DNA of 64,000 nt from Torymus aiolomorphi (Eukaryota > Arthropoda > Insecta > Hymenoptera > Torymidae), in NCBI GenBank assembly GCA_036365515.1, contig CM070876.1:93939300-94003299 (forward strand). Reading direction: 5' to 3'. Positions 23,516 through 33,046 of the stretch are shown in pieces (the stretch's first letter is position 1; each line of letters begins with the position of its first letter). The position numbers and the translations under genes were made by a program. The notes beneath the pieces are model-generated. The model ran no database searches, was not told the DNA's origin, and worked only from the letters and a program-made list of their open reading frames with translations.

Positions 23516-23714
23516 GTCGCGAGTAGTGGGGGGAGGGGAATCTACACAGCTGTCTAGAGCGAGAGAAACAAAAGATATATACCGCTGTTTATAAACACTG
23601 TCTCGATGGGCTCGTGTTTTGTTTTGAATGACTACGTAATCAAAACAAATATGACCTACCATAGTCACAAAGCATGTACCTATAAATAGTGAAAGTTTGT
23701 TGTTGAAATATATA

Positions 23715-23730
23715 GGCCCTGAAAAGGACC
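23715..23730 (-). terminator. histone-type 3' stem-loop (SL3)
   Basis: Minus strand GGTCCTTTTCAGGGCC: six pairs (one wobble), TTTC loop, preceded by TTAATC and followed by TATATATTTCAACAAC. No convincing coding frame ends just upstream. Confidence 0.6.
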
Positions 23731-23847
23731 GATTAATAAGATTATAAATACTCGCGAGCAAAAACGAGAAAGAGAGTTTGATTCTCTCAGCTTTGTATAA
23801 TAAATCTCATTAGATGGAAATAATAATAGTTTGTGTTGAAATGTATG

Positions 23848-23863
23848 GGTCCTGACAAGGACC
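23848..23863 (-). terminator. degenerate copy of the histone-type stem-loop (SL4)
   Basis: Minus strand GGTCCTTGTCAGGACC: a perfect stem, but the loop is TGTC. The flanks (CAATC before, ATACATTTCAACA after) match those of SL3, so SL3 and SL4 are a duplication. Confidence 0.5.
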
Positions 23864-23934
23864 GATTGCTCTAAGAAAAGTGAACAAAAAAAAACATTAA
23901 GATAGATATTGAAATAAAAGATTCTCTCGGTGTT

Positions 23935-24650
23935 TTGACACGTGCGATTTCGAAATATACAGCTGGTTAGAATACCTAACTGCAATCGAAAATGTGTGCG
24001 AAAAACGTGCACACTGAGAGTAAAAGATGCGCGCGAAAAGAGTTTCCCGTTCTCAAACTTGCAGCCGGTTAAAACACCTGACTGCTATCTGAGAACATTG
24101 AAATAACATGCACTGTGAAAGAAAGATATAAAGACGTGCGCGAAAAGAGTCTCGCGTTCACAAATACGCAGCCGGTTAAAACACCTAACTGCGATTTGAA
24201 AACGTTGAGATAAGAAGTGCATGAAGACAGAGAAGGTTATGAGGACTAGCGCGAAAAGAGTCTCACGTTCTCAAATTTGCAGGCGGTTAAAACACCTAAC
24301 TGCAATCGAAAATGTGTGCGAAAAACGTGCACACTGAGAGTAAAAGATGCGCGCGAAAAGAGTTTCCCGTTCTCAAACTTGCAGCCGGTTAAAACACCTG
24401 ACTGCTATCTGAAAACATCGAAATAACATGCGAGGAGAAAGAAGGTTATAAAGACGCGCGCGAAAAGAGTCTCGCGTTCTCAAATACGCAGGCGGTTAAA
24501 ACACCTAACTGCGATTTGAAAACGTTGAGATAACATCGTAATAGCATGCACGCGGAGAGAACCTTATGAGAATAAAAGCCGCATTTTCTGTCGCATTCCC
24601 AAATACGCAGCCGGTTAAGACACCTAACTGTGATTTGAAAACTAGCGAGA
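23935..24650. repeat. 106-bp satellite, seven monomers with a 320-bp higher-order period
   Basis: The word GGTTA(A/G)(A/G)A(T/C)ACCT(A/G)ACTG recurs near 23965, 24067, 24173, 24285, 24387, 24494 and 24613, giving about 103-119 bp spacing. Bases 23982-24095 and 24302-24415 are nearly identical, so three monomers form a repeat of 320 bp. Each monomer also carries GCGCGAAAAGAGT. Not coding: every frame has stops. Confidence 0.8.
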
Positions 24651-24719
24651 GCCCGCGCAGCGACCTGCACTCGGGCACTCGCGCGAGAGAAGTGTTGTTA
24701 CAGCCGGGTGCGTCTCATT

Positions 24720-24726
24720 TATAAGG
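24720..24726 (+). promoter_or_regulatory. TATA box of the 90-aa basic gene
   Basis: TATAAGG, 39 bp ahead of the ATG chosen for the next gene. The longer upstream ATG at 24708 lies before the TATA box and is therefore unlikely to be used. Confidence 0.5.
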
Positions 24727-24758
24727 CTTGCTGCAGCCCCGTCACGAATTACGAGTCA

Positions 24759-25031
24759 ATGAGCGGTGGCGGCGGCGGCCGTTGTAGAGGCGTAGAGCTA
24801 TTCCGCATCAATCGGCGCGCGGCCGCATCAAATAAATCTGCTCCGCGCCAATGCCGAGCGGCAGCGGCGACGGCTGCGAAGAGCTGCTCAGCACCAATCA
24901 CAGCGTTTGCTCGAGAACAACAGCGGACTCCTGAAGTGATTCACCTTGAATCCCCCGACTCATTACCCGAAATCATATGTGTCGGGTACTTCAGGCGCCC
25001 GGCTGCAAAGGTCTCGCGCCAACTGTTATAG
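24759..25031 (+). CDS. 90-aa basic Gly/Ala/Arg-rich protein with histone-type mRNA 3' end
   Basis: I start at the ATG at 24759 (MSGGGGGRCRGVELF) because the TATA box lies between it and the upstream ATG. The first 60 residues are basic and Ala-rich. The C-terminal third is different: TPEVIHLESPDSLPEIICVG contains two short hydrophobic runs (VIHL, EIICV) next to Ser/acidic residues, as in SUMO-interaction motifs (inference). No family recognised. The stop (25029) is followed after 21 nt by a histone-type stem-loop. It is compact, intronless and next to the satellite array, in the same neighbourhood as the proline-rich genes. Confidence 0.55.
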   Translation: MSGGGGGRCRGVELFRINRRAAASNKSAPRQCRAAAATAAKSCSAPITAFAREQQRTPEVIHLESPDSLPEIICVGYFRRPAAKVSRQLL

Positions 25032-25052
25032 TTTGTGTGTTTTTTTTTAATT

Positions 25053-25068
25053 CGTCCTTTTCGGGGCG
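25053..25068 (+). terminator. histone-type 3' stem-loop (SL5)
   Basis: CGTCCTTTTCGGGGCG: a six-pair stem with two G-T wobbles and a TTTC loop, then ACCAAATATTTTAA. The tail AAATATTTTAA is shared with SL1. Confidence 0.65.
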
Positions 25069-25159
25069 ACCAAATATTTTAACTGCGGAAAAAACTATTT
25101 TTTTTTCATATGTATTTACAGCTCGCTAGCTCCCTAGGAGTTCGCGGTCTCATATCCTC

Positions 25160-25258
25160 CCTGATCCCGAATCCCCACGTGATCTCGAATCCCCACTGGT
25201 CTCGAATCCCCACGTGATCTCGAATCCCGACATGATCTCGAATCCCCATAGCTCATCC
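25160..25258. repeat. minisatellite of GATCTCGAATCCCCAC units
   Basis: About five imperfect units of 16-20 bp. The stretch 25259-25398 after it is AT-rich with nothing recognised. Confidence 0.8.
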
Positions 25259-25398
25259 ACTCTATGATGAGATAATTAGATACATTTTTTGAACAAAAAA
25301 ATCACATGTTTTTATTCTATTTTAATTATTTCGTAGTCTATAAATACTTGAGATTCAAAATTAAATATAGCATATTTTCAATCTAAAAAATTCAAATA

Positions 25399-26351
25399 TT
25401 GGCGCCAAATAACCAATCTCATCAAGTCTTTAAATGGGCCACTACTTCTGGCTATCATTTTTTTAAGGGAGGACGATGGGAAACGACCTATACATCAGTC
25501 AATTCCTTGATTATTTGTATAAATAGTTGTATGGCCGCGATGATACATTTCTGCTTTTATTTTTTTCAGGCGTTTTCAAGCAACGAACGCGGACAATCCA
25601 AACAGCTCTATATGATAAATTTGGAGTCAAGATTGATTTATGTTTGCAAGGTCACGGTACTACAAATACCAGAAATTTGGCCAGAAAGTACTTTAGTGAT
25701 CCCTTATCGCTTGCTGAACGTTTAAAATGGGATTGCACATTGGCTAAAAATGTGGCACAAATTGTACTTTGTTTCAAGTCAAAGAAATGGTTAGATTTAG
25801 ATAAATTGGAAAAGTTTTGTTTTGAAACGTATAAGCTTCATTATACTTTGTATCCTTGGAGTAGGATAAATCCATCTACTCACAAATTGTTGAGACATGG
25901 ATGTGAAATTTCCAGAAAATTTCCAATGCCTATAGTATTTTACTCCGAAGATTCAAGTGAAGCATAGCACAAATTAAATAGAAGAAATATGAAAGACAGG
26001 GCACGACAGGATAGTTGGCGGAATAGAATTTTGGATGTATTCAATCGCGCTATATACTTATCTGATCCAAAAATATCTCTGGTGTACCTAAAAAATCGTA
26101 AAATAAAAAATGAAATTGTTCCAGAAGAAATTAAAGAAATTTTTATGAGGTGATTGGTTTTTTAATTATGAAGTTAATTAGTTACTCATATTTTATGATA
26201 ATTTATTAAATGATTTATGTTTTATAGTGCTACGGCAAATCAGGATAGTGATTGTCGAGATTGAAGCTTAGAAGATTCTTTAGATTGTACAATCGAAGAT
26301 ACTCTAGATTCAGATAATCTACTATATTCAGATTATGCAGATAGCGACTGA
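25399..26351 (+). pseudogene. spliced transposon-like gene, disrupted
   Basis: An acceptor-like TTTTTTTCAG at about 25569 precedes the main coding block (25570-25967; TALYDKFGVKIDLCLQGHGT, LHYTLYPWSRINPSTHKLL). An in-frame TAG at 25965 interrupts it, and the frame goes on (DRARQDSWRNRILDVFNRAI) to a donor ATGAG/GTGATT at about 26150. A last exon after TTTTATAG (26227) is Asp/Ser-rich and ends at the TGA at 26349. I recall similar repeated proteins with LYPW and HARQD-type motifs in arthropod genomes, but cannot name the family. Introns plus stops suggest a decayed transposon protein rather than a host gene. Confidence 0.45.
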
Positions 26352-26629
26352 ATTATTATAAGTTAATGAGTTCGTGTTACGTTACAAAAATTAAATTTTC
26401 CCGTTTTTTACCGTTCTTTTTCCCTTTTTATATAATTGCTAATATTCTTTCTGTAAAGCATAAATCTCCCTTTTAATTAAACTCGACCTCGTGAGTAAAA
26501 TAGCGTCCCGTCTTAAAAAGACCAAATAAGAAGAATGTGTTCTGTGCAACCAAATTGTACGACGCACAAAGAATTCATTCTTCTTATCACGGGCTCAGCG
26601 CAACCTAATACCCTCTTCCGATCACGCTC

Positions 26630-26800
26630 GTGGGGGAGGTAGCATTGCATAGTTCGTGAAGCTGACCGCGCAGCAACAGCCAGCCGCTGCACGTGTGCCT
26701 CGAGCCGATTGACGCTGCCACGATGCAGCGGGGCAGCTCGTCCCAAGCCTAGCGCAGTTACCGACTCCCATGGGCGTGCGAGTGTGAGAGAGAGCGCGTG
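26630..26800. repeat. GC-rich segment related to 29998-30160
   Basis: Both segments contain GCTGACCGCGCAGCAACAG, a CGACGCTG/GACGCTG word and GCGAGTGTGAGAGAGAGCG in the same order, so they are diverged copies of one unidentified element. The rest of 26352-27240 holds no recognised gene; CCAGCGCCTAACACCG near 27100 recalls retroelement leader sequence but proves nothing. Confidence 0.5.
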
Positions 26801-27242
26801 GAAGAGGAACGTCGGAGGACGAAGCCTGCCTCTGCGAGTTGCACTGAACACGCGGCGCGACAGTATCAAGCAACAAATCCAAAAGGATAGATATACATAT
26901 AGTCGACGCTCATATAAGAGTGAAATAAACCAATTCCTAAATACTTATTTAGTGAATTAAGAGTGTGGAAGAGTCATTTCCTTTTTTGTTTTTGTTTCGA
27001 TTATCAAGTTATTCTGATTTTAATAGAGAATTCATCTTTCTTGAACGTGTAAATTGATTGTTTTGAATTGTGAAATCATCCTTTTTTTGAACGTGCAAAA
27101 CCAGCGCCTAACACCGTAGTTAAGGGGGAGTTAAGACCCAAGGATTCAGGACAACAACAAAAAAACATACCATTCGAACCGTTCAAAGGTACCATTCAAA
27201 ATACTATGTTCAACTTCGTTGTTTGTTCCATATATATACTAG

Positions 27243-27268
27243 GGGGGTACCCCCCCCCCCCCCCCCCT
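27243..27268. repeat. G/C run
   Basis: AGGGGGGTA followed by a run of about 18 C. It lies just outside the left long inverted repeat, opposite the G-rich tract outside the right one. Confidence 0.7.
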
Positions 27269-27329
27269 ACTCGCTCCGCTCGTCAACCCCCCAATTTTGA
27301 CAAGTAAATAATTTATTTATTTTCAACGT

Positions 27330-27572
27330 AGATATTTTTCATATGTTGTATTAATATGGTATTAGTTAATACAAATGTAACACGTAAGAGTCGTTCTTAA
27401 TTCTTAATTTCTGAAACGAAAGAATGGATTATTGAGAAAACTACATTAATTATATATTAAGAAAATATATTGAAAATTATATATTTTATTCTATTTTTTC
27501 CACATCACCTTGGAGGTAAATAGAAAGATGCGTTTTATTTTTAAGTGGTATCCCCAGTAGGCCTAATCCACT
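27330..27572 (+). repeat. left long inverted repeat flanking the Helitron region
   Basis: Its reverse complement occurs at about 44843-45070. The best-conserved part is about 75 bp (27498-27572) with GGTATCCCCAGTAGGCC. That part also appears, inverted, at 40927-41000 and 43945-44020, at the start of each Helitron copy. The outer part (TTAATTCTTAATTTCTGAAA) is shared only with the right flank. Confidence 0.75.
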
Positions 27573-28243
27573 GTCTTTGTCACGATAAAATTTCAGAAAA
27601 CATTAAAATTGTTACAATAAAAGTATATTTTTTTATAATATAATATATATTTTGTAAATTAAATTTAATAATTAAATGATTTGAATTACCTGATAATAAG
27701 TTAAATTCTTCGAAATGTTTCATTCATTTTTTTTTTTTTTTTATATTTAATATTTTCTGATATGCTATTTCAAATTTTCCAACGTTATTTGTATATTCCA
27801 TTGTCCTAAATGAAAGAAAAAATATTGTTGTTTTAATTAACTAAAAATTAATTCAAAAAATTAATTAATTAATAATTATATAAAAATTTACCTAAAAAAC
27901 AAAATTCAATTATTGTAAAGAAAGATTTTTAAATTCTTCTAAAATTTTGTCAACTTTAAATTTTCCAATTTTGAGTTTTGTATTTTTATTGTTTTGTTGT
28001 TTTCTTGTTTTTTTTTTGACTGATGATTTAGTTTTTTTAATTTATCTTTTTCAATAATTTTATCTGATTCTAAATTAATCATGTATTCCATATAATTTTT
28101 TTCATATTCTAAATAGTCTAAAACTAATAATTTATTATGTATTTATTATTATTATTGAATAACGAATAAATATATTGTTGTTTTTTATAATTTACTTTCG
28201 TTCTGTGTAGTTGACATATTCTAAAAAGAAAAATATTTGAAAA

Positions 28244-29455
28244 TTAATTATCTAAAATTTCTTTCCAAACGATATTTATAATTTCTTCTTTATTTTCGGA
28301 ATTATTTTCAATAAAAATTTTATCTGGGTTTTTACATCTTGATAATGCTACATATAATTGACCATGAGAAAATAATAGTCTTCTAATATATATTCCAACA
28401 CTATCAAAACTTTGACCTTGTAATTTATTAATAGTCATAGTAAACGCTAATATTAAAGGAAATTGTTTTCTATATAAAATAAACGGTAATGATGAAGAAT
28501 TTCCAGTGTTTAATGTAATTCGAGGAATAAAAACTATGTTTCCAGAGTTTTCACCTGTTATTATTTCTGCTTCTATGTTGTATTTAAATAATTTAGTAAT
28601 TTTTAATCGTGTTCCATTACATAATCCATCGTTAATACTTAAATTTCTTATTAACATTACAATAGTATTTATTTTAAGTTTTAATTAATGTGGTGGTAGT
28701 CCTTCACGTATATTGTTTAAAGTTTCAATCGGGTAATTAATATGGATGTTATCATCAGATAAATCTACATCTTTATGAGTAGCATAATCTAAACTATAAT
28801 ACGTATTTTCTTCAGTATTTAATAGTTTTAAAATTTTATTATTTAAAATATTTGCATCTTCATTATGTGATCTTAATATAACTCTATTTATTGATATATT
28901 ACATTTTATATTTTCATATATTTTAAAACAAACATCGTTTGATTTAAAACTATCAGGTATAACAAATGAATTAAATTTACCTTCTCCAATATTTCATAAA
29001 AATGAAGCAAACATGATATCTTTTGAACGGATATTTGTTTTCAAATACATTATATTAAATAATGACCAAAGATTTGAATATTTTATTGTTTCTTGAATTA
29101 TTGTGCTTCTACAACCATTTTTAACAACAGGGAGAATTTGTCTAAAATCACCTCCTAAAATTAATAATTTTCCTCCGATTAGTAGATTATTATTACAAAC
29201 ATCTTGTAAAGTTTTATCAACAATTTCTAAAGCTTTACGTGGAATTATTGACGCTTCATCCCAAATAATCGCAAAAACTTCACGAATTTTTTTTATCTGA
29301 TTCAAATTTTAAAAATGCACTTTCAATATTGTTTAAATATAAAGGTAATCTAAAAGTTTTATGACTGGTCATACCTTTTGGTAATAGTATAGATGCTATA
29401 CCAGTCCAAGCCATTGATATAATTTTTTGTTCTATTATGTTTCTTATGATAGGGC
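28244..29455 (-). pseudogene. PIF1-type helicase, C-terminal part
   Basis: The frame 29455-28994 (two frames) carries MAWTGIAS, then AIIWDEAS (Walker B region) and LILGGDFRQILPVV. The frame 28657-28244 holds the late motifs TINKLQGQSFDSVGIYI and GQLYVALSRCK. Stops at about 28990 and 28686 and a frame change near 29290 break it. In Helitrons this helicase unwinds DNA for rolling-circle transposition. It continues from the Walker A part at 32615-33031 across an insertion. Confidence 0.85.
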
Positions 29456-29460
29456 TACTG

Positions 29461-32400
29461 GCTCAATTACACGGAGGATAGTGAGAGAAAGGAATAGCTG
29501 AGGCGGCGTTTAAATAAAGAAATGGTTCTGGTTAAACTGGCGTTTTATTAGTGCTGCCGAGAGTGATCGTGCACGCTGTGTACTGGCTAGCGGCCGATCA
29601 GAGACTGGAGAAAATGCTTCGCGGTTACAGCTCCGCGAGAGCCGCGACGACTGCTATGTCGCGAGAGTGGGGGTTTGAGCAGAGCTATTAATAGACTCGC
29701 TCGCGCAGTGTATAGTGTAGCTGGTGTACGAGTGTAAAAGTGTATGTGTGAGTATGTAAATAGTCGGTGTGTCGTGTGAACAGAATATTCAATCGCGTTA
29801 CAATTTCGATTTCAAATGAATCGTGAACTGTTACGTGACACCAATGTGAAAGGGCGCCGAATCTTCCCGTTTCTGTTTTTACATTAAGTTAGTAATATAG
29901 TAAATTCATAGTTCAGAAGAACGCAGTATTCTCATCGTTGAGTCGGGGAAATCCGACACCCTTTTCCGTCGCGCGATTAAAGGGGGAAGGCAGCCACGGC
30001 GTGCTCGAGGTGCTGACCGCGCAGCAACAGGCCGTCGCCGCACGCTCGCTTAGCCTAGCGACGCTGTGGGGGCGGCATCTCTCGGGCACGGCGGGGCTGC
30101 CGATGCCTACTTGTATGCGAGTGTGAGAGAGAGCGAAAATGCGAAAGAGAGAGTGGGAGGAAAATTATGAACACGTCGCGTGGGCACTCCGATGGACGAA
30201 TGGGCAGTGCGTTTTTGAATCTCGGCCGAAATAGAGGCAACGAGTACCTGCATTCATTTTGTATGAAAACCAAAAAATAATATATAGTTAATCGAAAACA
30301 ATTAAAGAGTGTTAATACTAAAATATTACGGGAATAAAGGAGGACATTCTATTTTTAAAGAATCTTAAAGGTGTGAGTGCTATACTATTACAAAAATATA
30401 TATATACCCAGACACGTAAACCTTGAGTGAAGTCTAGCTGCGTTAATAAAAGAAATAATAAAAGTATAAAAGGTTTATAAAGAAATACCCGGGGTTAGCA
30501 TCACTGTTAATATTAAAAAGAAATACAAATAGTTTTATAACAAAACCTAGCGACAATATAAAGAAACATTTTGAGTTGATTGATAAGGATAAGGAAAATA
30601 AGTGAAAAATAATTGAATTAATAAAGTGTATCTATCTTCCGATTATAATAAGTGCGAGTCAAGTGAGTTGTGTGAATTGTATTAAGGATTACGAGCAACA
30701 CATAGTACAGAGTATCTGTGCGAGATCGACAGCCCCCAGGCCCCATCTTCCAGCGCAGACGAGCCAAGCTAACACGTTGCTTTTCTCACTCAGAGCCATA
30801 GGAAAGGAAAAATCGCTGTACAATTAAAGGCATAGGTATTCATTGTTATAGAATTAAAATATATGTTGATGGTAACGTAGACTGTGGAAGTATATGTATG
30901 TGTGGATAATATTGGTATCCCCGGTTAAAACGCAAGATAAATATAATAATTTAGGTTAAATTCAAGGCAACGCGAATAAATAAATAGTATAAGGGGAGGT
31001 AATTTTCGTGGGCTTCATGCGTTTGATCGACCAATATTGTATACATATACATCTACATATATATATGTGAAATAGAAAGACTATAACGAAAATAACAACG
31101 CGTGCGCGGGAGAGTGTGTGTTACCAGCTCATGTAAAAGACGCTCCTTTGGGTAGTTTTTTTGGAATACTATTATTCCTTTTATTGTAAACATCTTAATT
31201 ACGTGTGGCGAACATAATAGTGGTAATTCGGGAGACCACGGAAAGGAAATTAGGTTCAGCTTGGGGTAAGATCACCCTTTTCCTTTCTTATTTCTCGTCT
31301 TAGCCTCTCCTCCGGTAATTTTCCCTTGTTTCCCCTTCGGTTTCGCCCTTATTAACTACCTGCCCCCCCCCCCCGACCCTATCCCTCCGAGAGCGCGTGC
31401 AAGCCCTATCGGCCTCTCTGCCTCACACGGCTGTCTCTCTGCCTCACACGGCTGTCCGCCCGCTCGGCCTCTCCGCCTCACACGGCTGTCCGCCGTCGCG
31501 CGCCCGGCTGTCTTGACTATAGGCGTGTGGGGGGCAGTTGTCGGCCTCTCCTTTTGTGCGGGTATCCGCCCGCTCTCGGGGTCTCTCGCTCAACTGGATC
31601 TTCGCCGTCCCGCGCCTGGCCGCCTTGACTATAGCTGCGCGCGTGTAGTTCTCGGCCTCTATCTTTGTGCGGCTGTCCGCCAGTTCTCGGCCTCTTTCAT
31701 TCAACTGACTTTTCGCCTTCGAGCGTTGGCCGCCTTTCAGTCTCCTCCGTAAAGCCACCAATCCAAATTTACGCGAGACTACGATAATCGGTGACCCCCC
31801 TCCGCCCTTTCTTTTGAGATCCGCTCGAGAATCAACTGAAGCAACCAATAGATCACGGTACATTCTAAGTGCCCTCTGTAAAATAATTCATCGAATACGA
31901 TAATCACTACCTATAGACAGGCACACAAATTACCTGTATTTTAATAGTGTGATTTTGACACACTAAACGTGCTATACTCGAGTGGAAAAATCAAAAGCAA
32001 CCATAAAAGTAAACCCGATAACCAAAACCTAACCCATTGTTCGGGTTTACACCACCCCCCCTTCCTATTAATCCTACACTGTTGTTTTCCTTCTTGTTAG
32101 CACTACACGTTTTCGTCTCAGAACATCCCCCTCCCTCTCCCATTCACAAAATAACGAACACGTTCCAACTAAACCGAATAAGGGGAGTGATCTTCGCGCG
32201 CGTGGAGGTTAGCTCCCAGCGACGACCCTAGCAACGAACCTAACCAATAATAAATATTGTAACCCGCGTTAACATAATTAAATATATCTATATTCTTGGA
32301 CCAAAAATAAATTGCTTTGAATATATATATATATACCTATAATCGGCATCTCGTTTTATTTTATACGTACCTATCCCCATTATAGGTATATATGGTAAGA

Positions 32401-32614
32401 TTAATTAACTAAAATAACACGCCAGGCGGGCCATCAACAAGAGGAAGAGGAGAGTCGCAGCCTCGCATGTATGGGTGTGCGGGGGTGACCGAGATAGCGA
32501 CGAGATTCCCATAAGGGTAGAGGTGAATGAATATCTCTAGGAGGTCAACCGAAATATTTAAAACATCAAACAAGTCGCGTGACAACCTTTACCAGTTGTC
32601 ACGTAACATGAACA
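29461..32614. mobile_element. 3.15-kb unidentified insertion in the helicase gene
   Basis: Helicase coding stops at about 32614 and resumes at about 29455, so all between is inserted. It is mostly non-coding, with GC-rich, AT-rich and C-rich stretches. On the minus strand TTGGTGTCACGTAACAGT near 29826-29843 resembles a primer-binding site (its complement ends CCA), hinting at an LTR-element derivative, but no LTR pair or pol was found. It contains the repeat shared with 26630-26800 and the 16-bp repeats near 31421. Confidence 0.5.
31421..31863 (-). repeat. GCCTCACACGGCTGTC repeats and a 35-codon repeat
   Basis: Three copies of GCCTCACACGGCTGTC lie at 31421-31490. On the minus strand the frame 31863-31444 contains two copies of a 35-residue unit (QLSERPRERADTRTK and QLNERGRELADSRTK). 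Probably a repeat read in frame by chance; the protein is unknown. Confidence 0.45.
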
Positions 32615-33031
32615 CATTGACAAAAAATAATAAATTAAAGTTTTATATAAAAACGTTTTACCTGAACCTCCAGGACCATCAATAAAGTTAATTTTATGTT
32701 CATTATTTAATATTTGTGTAAAAATTGTTTTTTGATCTGTATTTAATTGACTATAGTAATTATTAAACATTTGTTTACAGAATAAAATATTTTCTTTATT
32801 ATTTTCATTATTTGTATCGAAAATTTCATCAGGTTCAGGTAATCCAAAATCTTTACAAGACATTTCTTCAACTTTTAAAATTTCGTTTATATGATGAAGA
32901 ACTCGGTTATTTTTATTATTGTCAAAATCTTCTGTAAAATATTTATTAAATTTTGTCCAAATAGTATTACCATTAATGTTATCTGTTACTAAAAACCAAG
33001 TAAAAAATTTACGCAATTGAACAGGTAACAT
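32615..33031 (-). pseudogene. PIF1-type helicase, Walker A part
   Basis: Contains FTWFLVTD, the acidic linker and the nucleotide-binding loop DGPGGSGKTFLYKTL. The reading frame enters the 3.15-kb insertion just after YYFLS and ends there. It follows Rep with a short overlap of frames. Confidence 0.85.
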
Positions 33032-33046
33032 TATATTGCAAGCTTC

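Noticed and set aside
23935..24650. Regular repeats as a possible CRISPR array
   Set aside because: Eukaryotic context, monomers joined without unique spacers, no cas genes; a satellite explains it.
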